Shown here one piece after another: positions 59,970-64,000 of a stretch of 64,000 bases of DNA. The notes below the pieces were generated by a model. That model searched no databases. It was not told where the DNA came from and saw nothing but the letters and a program-made list of their open reading frames with translations. The stretch comes from Neptunomonas marina (lineage in GTDB: Bacteria; Pseudomonadota; Gammaproteobacteria; Pseudomonadales; Balneatricaceae). The stretch's first letter is position 1. Each line of letters begins with the position of its first letter. The position numbers and the translations under genes were made by a program. The stretch lies in contig NZ_SACQ01000002.1 of the NCBI RefSeq assembly GCF_004005935.1, forward strand, positions 496,001 through 560,000. Reading direction: 5' to 3'.

Positions 59970-60440
59970 TCAACCTGTTTTATCCGCTGTACAATCGACA
60001 TCATCAAACTCATGGTGCGTTTGGCACAGCGAGTGGTCGGCAAGTACATCTAACACATGGCACTGGTGCTCCTGATCATAATTACATTGGGTAATCATCT
60101 GCTCTAATTCTGTTTCCATTGCACGTAGCTGACGGATCTTTTGCTGGATATCCGCGAGATGACGCCGTGCAATATCATCGGCTTGGAGATGGTCGGTCAA
60201 GCAGCAGCTACTGAGCATCTTCAGTTGCTCTATCGCTGCGAGGTCGAATCCGAGCGCACGTGCGTGGCGAATAAAACGTAACTCCTTGAGATGGGTATCG
60301 CGGTAGCGGCGTTGGTTGCCTGCGTTTCTATCAGGTTTGGAGAGTAGACCGCGTGCTTCATACCAGCGAATAGTGGGGACTTTGCAGCCACTGTACTTGG
60401 CTAATGTTCCGATCGAATAGGTTGTGTTAGGCATCAGCAT
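59970..60440 (-). CDS. MerR-family metal-type regulator
   Basis: This is a 156-aa protein with the MerR HTH (YSIGTLAKYSGCKVPTIRWYEARGLL, residues about 8-33), the RRYRD turn and a dimer helix. The C-terminus is cysteine- and histidine-rich (CC near 80, then CNYDQEHQC and LCQTHHEFDDVDC), which suggests metal sensing. An alternative start is the second ATG (60434). It diverges from the CDF transporter gene with a MerR-type promoter between them. The metal is unknown. Confidence 0.88.
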   Translation of the reverse strand: MLMPNTTYSIGTLAKYSGCKVPTIRWYEARGLLSKPDRNAGNQRRYRDTHLKELRFIRHARALGFDLAAIEQLKMLSSCCLTDHLQADDIARRHLADIQQKIRQLRAMETELEQMITQCNYDQEHQCHVLDVLADHSLCQTHHEFDDVDCTADKTG

Positions 60441-60448
60441 TTAACCTC

Positions 60449-60479
60449 TTGAACCTCTAGCTACTATAGGTTTTATAGT
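60449..60479 (+). promoter_or_regulatory. MerR-type promoter of the CDF transporter gene
   Basis: TTGAAC (60449-60454) and TATAGT (60474-60479) are separated by 19 bases, the long spacer typical of MerR-controlled promoters. The spacer holds the dyad AACCTCTAG (60452-60460) and CTATAGGTT (60464-60472), with one mismatch. Confidence 0.8.
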
Positions 60480-60514
60480 TATTCTGACGATCAACAAGTA
60501 AAGAGGTTCCGACA

Positions 60515-61150
60515 GTGTCTAGTTGTTGCGCAAAGACAGAGTTTACCGGGCTAAGTGCGAGCTACAAACGTATTCTCTGGTTTATTATCGCGATCAATGC
60601 GGTGATGTTTGGTGTCGAGATGCTGGCAGGTATCAGCGCACAATCGCAGGCCTTGCAAGCAGATGCGCTTGATTTTCTGGGAGATACCTTAAGCTACGGT
60701 ATTAGTTTGTGGGCGATTGGCAAAGCGCTAACCGTGCGCAGCAGTGCTGCATTAATTAAGGGGATCAGCTTGTTATTGATGGCGATCTGGGTAGTGGGCA
60801 GTACGCTTTATCGAATCTGGGTGCTGAATCAGCCAGACGCTTTCACAATGGGCTGGGTGGCAATAGCAGCGTTTAGTGCCAATATGCTGAGCGTGCTGCT
60901 CTTAATGCGTTACCGCAATGGCGATGCAAATGTGCGCTCGGTTTGGCTTTGTAGCCGTAATGATGCGATAGGCAACTTGGTTGTGTTACTCGCTGCAAGC
61001 GGTGTGTGGTACACCGATACGCCATGGCCTGATCTCCTAACAGCGCTGATTATGGCGACGCTGTTCCTTAGCTCATCTTGGCAGATCATCCGCCAAGCAT
61101 TGGCTGAAAAGCGCGCGGCTGCGGCTCAGTTGGCCGAATCCGGCTCCTGA
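60515..61150 (+). CDS. Short cation diffusion facilitator (CDF) family transporter
   Basis: This 211-aa inner-membrane protein has about five to six helices. The metal-site helix reads QADALDFLGDTLSYG near residue 49, and a second likely site reads RNDAIGN near 148. It lacks the long cytoplasmic C-terminal domain of many CDF exporters. It is probably a metal exporter controlled by the divergent MerR. The start is GTG at 60515, with AGAGG 8 bases upstream. The N-terminal SSCC may bind metal. Confidence 0.82.
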   Translation: MSSCCAKTEFTGLSASYKRILWFIIAINAVMFGVEMLAGISAQSQALQADALDFLGDTLSYGISLWAIGKALTVRSSAALIKGISLLLMAIWVVGSTLYRIWVLNQPDAFTMGWVAIAAFSANMLSVLLLMRYRNGDANVRSVWLCSRNDAIGNLVVLLAASGVWYTDTPWPDLLTALIMATLFLSSSWQIIRQALAEKRAAAAQLAESGS

Positions 61151-61161
61151 ATGGCAGCACG

Positions 61162-61926
61162 CTAAGGTTGTTCGTCAAACGGCGGCAATTCGAAAAACTT
61201 AGATACTGTAAATGGGGCGAGGGTGGTGACCATCTTGTAGGGCACCAGTGTTTCGACAGGGTAGAACAGTTGATCCAATGATGCTTGCTTTTGAAAGCGC
61301 TGATAGAGCTGATTGACCTCCTCTTGCAGTTGTTTTGCACTGTGCTGACTGAGCAAGCGGCTTGTTGAAAAGAAAGGAAAGTTGCCGCTATGTTGCTCGT
61401 TGATGGTGTGCTCGATAAAGGCCTGATTGATCTGAACAAGCATTTGATGCAAAGGCCCGTCTAGACGCCAACGAATCGGCACTTGTACCGTCAGGTGAAC
61501 GGAGTCATTTTTCCCTAGCCGTAGGAGCTGTAGCTTCTCTAGTTCGCGCATATAGCGATAGGTGTCAGCTTGGCTAAGCTGGTTTGCGTGAGCAATATCA
61601 TGACTGCTAAAGCCGCTAAGCAGCAGTACCAAGCAGCTGAACAGCGCTGGTTTCTCTGCGAGCGCTTGCTCTGTTTCAGTCGACAGAGTTGAGGGCTCGG
61701 TTGGTGTATGTTCGGCTAAGCTCATTAACTCCGTGAGGCTGATACCAAGTACCTCGCATATCTCCGTTAAGCGGCTCATTTTGCAATCCTGCTCCTGAAA
61801 GAGCCGCTTCACGGTCACTTCTGATGTTTCGAGCATTACGGCAAGGTCGCGATAGCGTAGCCCCTGCGTTTTCAGCACCTGTTTAAGGGCTCGGAATAGA
61901 CCATTGAGTTCTTGCTGAGGTGCCAT
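61162..61926 (-). CDS. XRE-type HTH transcriptional regulator
   Basis: This is a 254-aa protein. An XRE helix-turn-helix occupies about residues 14-55 (YRDLAVMLETSEVTVKRLFQEQDCKMSRLTEICEVLGISL). The rest is helical with no recognised domain. The ATG at 61926 is chosen because GGAG lies 8 bases upstream; an ATG at 61947 is in frame. It diverges from the SMP-30-like gene. Confidence 0.78.
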   Translation of the reverse strand: MAPQQELNGLFRALKQVLKTQGLRYRDLAVMLETSEVTVKRLFQEQDCKMSRLTEICEVLGISLTELMSLAEHTPTEPSTLSTETEQALAEKPALFSCLVLLLSGFSSHDIAHANQLSQADTYRYMRELEKLQLLRLGKNDSVHLTVQVPIRWRLDGPLHQMLVQINQAFIEHTINEQHSGNFPFFSTSRLLSQHSAKQLQEEVNQLYQRFQKQASLDQLFYPVETLVPYKMVTTLAPFTVSKFFELPPFDEQP

Positions 61927-61951
61927 GATGTGCGCTCCAATTTTCAATTAA

Positions 61952-61998
61952 GTATCAATTTTAGATACCCTGTTCGCTAATTGTTGTTACCTGGTATC
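61952..61998. promoter_or_regulatory. Possible operator between the XRE and SMP-30-like genes
   Basis: GTATC (61952-61956) and GATAC (61964-61968) form an inverted repeat, and GGTATC recurs at 61993-61998. Symmetry and position in a divergent promoter region suggest a regulator site. Confidence 0.3.
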
Positions 61999-62057
61999 TT
62001 TTAAATATCCTCTTGTTGTGTAGCAAGATCAACGACTATCTTCAGGAGAGTGTATTT

Positions 62058-62921
62058 ATGTCTTTTAAATTAGCGAAGGCCGCGTTAGGAAGTTTACTGC
62101 TTAGCAGCCAAGTATTAATGGCAGAGCCGGCATTGCAGCAAGCATGGCAGCTTGATGCACTAGACCAGCCGGAGTCAGTGGTTGCGGATGCACAGGGTGA
62201 ATGGCTGTACATCTCAAATATCAATGGCGCGCCGCTGGAACTCAACGGTAAAGGTTACATCAGCCGAGTGGATCGCGAGGGTCAGCGCTTTACACGGCAC
62301 TGGCTCGCTGGCTTTAATGCGCCTAAAGGAATGGCCATCAGCAAGGGTAAGCTCTATGTGGCAGATATGCAGGTGTTACATGAGATCGACCTTACCAGCG
62401 GCAAGGTATCTGAGCGCTATCATGCACCTCATGCCCACATGCTAAATGATGTGACGGCCGCGCCCGATGGGTCTATCTATGTTTCGGATATGTTAGCTGG
62501 AGGCATCTATCGCTTAGCGGATCAGCAATTGGCGTTGTGGTTGGAGCCAGAAAAAATGCCTCACCCCAATGGGCTACTTTGGGAAGATGGGCAGCTTTTT
62601 GTGGCGAGTTGGGGGTTGGATATTCAGTCGGATTTCACCACTAAAACGCCGGGTACGTTATACCAGATAGACCCAAGCAGTCAGCAGCTCAAGCCTATAG
62701 CGACGGGTTATCAACTTGGTAATTTAGATGGGGTCGTGAGCTATCAGAAGGCGTTATATATCAGCGATTGGATCAGTGGTGCGCTGTATCGGTTGGAAGA
62801 TAACGAGCGCCGAACAGTGCTGCAAACAGCTCCGGGCTTGGCGGATATTGGCAGATACGGAAGTATGTTGTATGCACCGATGATGTTGGACAACAAGGTG
62901 GTTGCTTGGATGCTGCCCTAG
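62058..62921 (+). CDS. Exported SMP-30/NHL-type beta-propeller protein
   Basis: This is a 287-aa protein with a signal peptide (residues 1-22, ending VLMA). The repeated blade-like pattern (QPESVVADAQGEWLYISN, LNDVTAAPDGSIYVSDML, PHPNGLLWEDGQLFVASWG, LGNLDGVVSYQKALYISDW) matches SMP-30/gluconolactonase-like propellers, with likely metal ligands in the conserved N and D residues. The substrate is unknown. AGGAG precedes the ATG by 9 bases. Confidence 0.8.
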   Translation: MSFKLAKAALGSLLLSSQVLMAEPALQQAWQLDALDQPESVVADAQGEWLYISNINGAPLELNGKGYISRVDREGQRFTRHWLAGFNAPKGMAISKGKLYVADMQVLHEIDLTSGKVSERYHAPHAHMLNDVTAAPDGSIYVSDMLAGGIYRLADQQLALWLEPEKMPHPNGLLWEDGQLFVASWGLDIQSDFTTKTPGTLYQIDPSSQQLKPIATGYQLGNLDGVVSYQKALYISDWISGALYRLEDNERRTVLQTAPGLADIGRYGSMLYAPMMLDNKVVAWMLP

Positions 62922-62930
62922 CATACGGCA

Positions 62931-62957
62931 CATAAAAGAGGGGCTAAGATGCCCCTC
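62931..62957 (-). terminator. Terminator of the membrane-anchor gene
   Basis: GAGGGGC (62938-62944) pairs with GCCCCTC (62951-62957). On the minus strand a TTTT run follows. Confidence 0.75.
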
Positions 62958-62967
62958 ATTGGAGTGG

Positions 62968-63654
62968 TTACTTCGTGCGCTTTAACACGAGGTAGCTGCC
63001 CTTGGTATTGAGCGTAAACGTCACTGTTTGCGGATTACGATTGCGGAAAAACCAGCCGTGGTTGCCATCAAATGCTGCGGTTAGCTCACCGGCTTCGCCA
63101 GCAACACCGCGGCCTTTTTTATAGCTAATGGAGCCTTCTGGCCCTTCACCATGAGTATCAAAGTTCAATGGGCCCTCAGGAGACTGCCACTCAAACTGGG
63201 CGACCTCACCTTTGCGCATCGTCATCTTAATCTCGGTGCCTTGTCCGGGCGTCAAGGTGACGGTGGTGGTATCCCGCCAGACAGGGGTGGGTGGTGTAGG
63301 CTGGGCGGTGGCGACCTCTTGCACTGTGCTTGGTTTAGCCATTGTTGGTAACGGCTGCAAGCTTGTCGGTTTTGGCTCAGCGATTGTTGGCGCCAGCTCA
63401 ACTGCGCGTTGGGGCGCTGTTGCAGTAGCGCTTTGCTCATCCGCAGCGGTTTCTGCCGCTAGTTGTTCTCTGATCTCGCCCATTTCGGTCAGGCCGATTA
63501 CCCGGCCAATGCCCGTGGGATCAATGGCATACTCAGCCGGTAAAACAACCGTGATGAGCAGCACTATCGCCGCAACCAATGCCAGTAGGGTGGACTTAAT
63601 AAGTTGCTTGGTAGAGGGGAGTTCTGCTGTTGATGGAATATGTGTATTAAACAT
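62968..63654 (-). CDS. Membrane-anchored periplasmic protein (HupE-associated anchor type)
   Basis: This is a 228-aa protein with one N-terminal membrane helix (LIKSTLLALVAAIVLLITVVLP), a Pro/Ala/Thr-rich linker (about 70-130) and a C-terminal beta-rich domain (VTLTPGQGTEIKMTMRKGEVAQFEW, ending GSYLVLKRTK). Similar anchor proteins occur next to HupE/UreJ-like permeases, as here. The role is unknown. Confidence 0.72.
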   Translation of the reverse strand: MFNTHIPSTAELPSTKQLIKSTLLALVAAIVLLITVVLPAEYAIDPTGIGRVIGLTEMGEIREQLAAETAADEQSATATAPQRAVELAPTIAEPKPTSLQPLPTMAKPSTVQEVATAQPTPPTPVWRDTTTVTLTPGQGTEIKMTMRKGEVAQFEWQSPEGPLNFDTHGEGPEGSISYKKGRGVAGEAGELTAAFDGNHGWFFRNRNPQTVTFTLNTKGSYLVLKRTK

Positions 63655-63670
63655 GATGTGTCTCTCTTAA

Positions 63671-64000
63671 CTAGCTGACTGCAAGGCCAACAAGGTGATA
63701 ACCGATTAACGTAAAGCCCGCGCCCATCATTAGTACATTGGCAGAGTAGGCATGTTTGAAGAAGCTTGGTTGGCGACGCCAGTAACCCATCAGAATCAAA
63801 ATGGCGCTGAGCGCGATCAGTTGCCCCATCTCGACACCAACGTTGAAAGCGATCAGGTTGGGAAGTAACCCATCTTGGGCAATTTCGTAGTCGATCACTT
63901 TGGATGCCAAGCCAAATCCGTGACACAGACCAAAAACCATCGTCATGACACGCGTATTGGGCTGAAAACCAAACCAGCGCTGATAGGCGCCGAGATTATC
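63671..64000 (-). CDS. HupE/UreJ-like membrane protein, C-terminal part
   Basis: This gene is cut by the right edge; about 109 codons remain. The region NTRVMTMVFGLCHGFGLAS matches HupE/UreJ family proteins, which are linked to nickel/cobalt uptake in some genomes. Later helices are GQLIALSAILILMGYW and VLMMGAGFTLIGYHLVGLAVS. It lies 16 bases upstream of the anchor-protein gene on the same strand. Confidence 0.75.
   Translation of the reverse strand, partial: DNLGAYQRWFGFQPNTRVMTMVFGLCHGFGLASKVIDYEIAQDGLLPNLIAFNVGVEMGQLIALSAILILMGYWRRQPSFFKHAYSANVLMMGAGFTLIGYHLVGLAVS

Noticed and set aside
63212-63670. 152-codon plus-strand frame over the membrane-anchor gene
   Set aside because: The minus-strand gene has a signal-anchor, linker and folded domain, a ribosome site and a terminator; the plus-strand frame has none of these.

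Overview
The window is a chromosomal segment of a gammaproteobacterium, most like Oceanospirillaceae or a neighbouring marine family. The evidence is the conserved origin-proximal gene order (dnaA-dnaN-recF-gyrB on one strand; rpmH-rnpA-yidC-mnmE, mnmG-rsmG-parA-parB, atpIBEFHAGDC and glmU-glmS on the other), the two-subunit glycyl-tRNA synthetase, and TAXI-type TRAP and BMP-type ABC transporters typical of marine heterotrophs. The genus cannot be fixed from sequence alone. I see no tRNA, rRNA, CRISPR array or insertion sequence.

Layout. (1) 1-5.9 kb: end of trkA, trkH, a lipid A acyltransferase-like gene, glyQ and glyS, then a perfect 16-bp parS site at 5926. (2) 5.9-6.7 kb: gene-poor, possibly decayed. 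(3) 6.7-12.5 kb: a stress-type island. A sigma-54 activator with a pseudo-receiver domain (8215) sits between two GG-N10-GC (-24/-12) promoters, one ahead of a triple-BON periplasmic protein and a helical-bundle protein, the other ahead of a small membrane protein, a hemerythrin, a DUF2789 protein, a lipid-kinase-like protein and a phosphoesterase. (4) 12.5-22.4 kb: a DUF2254 membrane protein, then a divergent uptake and catabolism module (IclR regulator, FAD oxidoreductase and RidA on one side; HutG-type ureohydrolase, TAXI binding protein, DUF1850 protein and fused TRAP permease on the other), closed by a second IclR regulator. (5) 22.5-24.3 kb: a membrane-anchored ABM protein, a GcvA-like LysR regulator and a DUF1127 protein. 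(6) 24.7-27 kb: an A+T-rich three-gene cassette of unknown function (TIGR04255-like, HTH and SQSCD-motif proteins) preceded by three 12-bp-phased repeats and inserted next to gyrB.

(7) 27-37.4 kb: gyrB-recF-dnaN-dnaA and, diverging, rpmH-rnpA-yidC-mnmE. (8) 37.5-43 kb: a five-gene purine or nucleoside ABC uptake and salvage operon that includes gpt, placed between mnmE and mnmG. (9) 43.0-44.0 kb: an A+T-rich region with several DnaA boxes, the best oriC candidate. (10) 44-55.5 kb: mnmG, rsmG, parAB and the complete H+-ATP synthase operon. (11) 55.8-60 kb: a TrmB-like regulator diverging from glmU-glmS. (12) 60-64 kb: a MerR regulator and cation-diffusion facilitator pair with a classic 19-bp-spacer promoter, an XRE regulator diverging from a secreted SMP-30-like protein, and a membrane-anchor protein with the end of a HupE/UreJ-like gene.

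The window therefore combines the replication and segregation core (DnaA, DnaN, RecF, GyrB, ParA, ParB, parS, oriC) with core energy and cell-wall genes and several accessory insertions. The most interesting unexplained parts are the sigma-54 stress island, the ureohydrolase/TAXI module and the three-gene cassette at 24.7-27 kb. Functions of accessory genes are inferred from recognised motifs and context; no database search was run.
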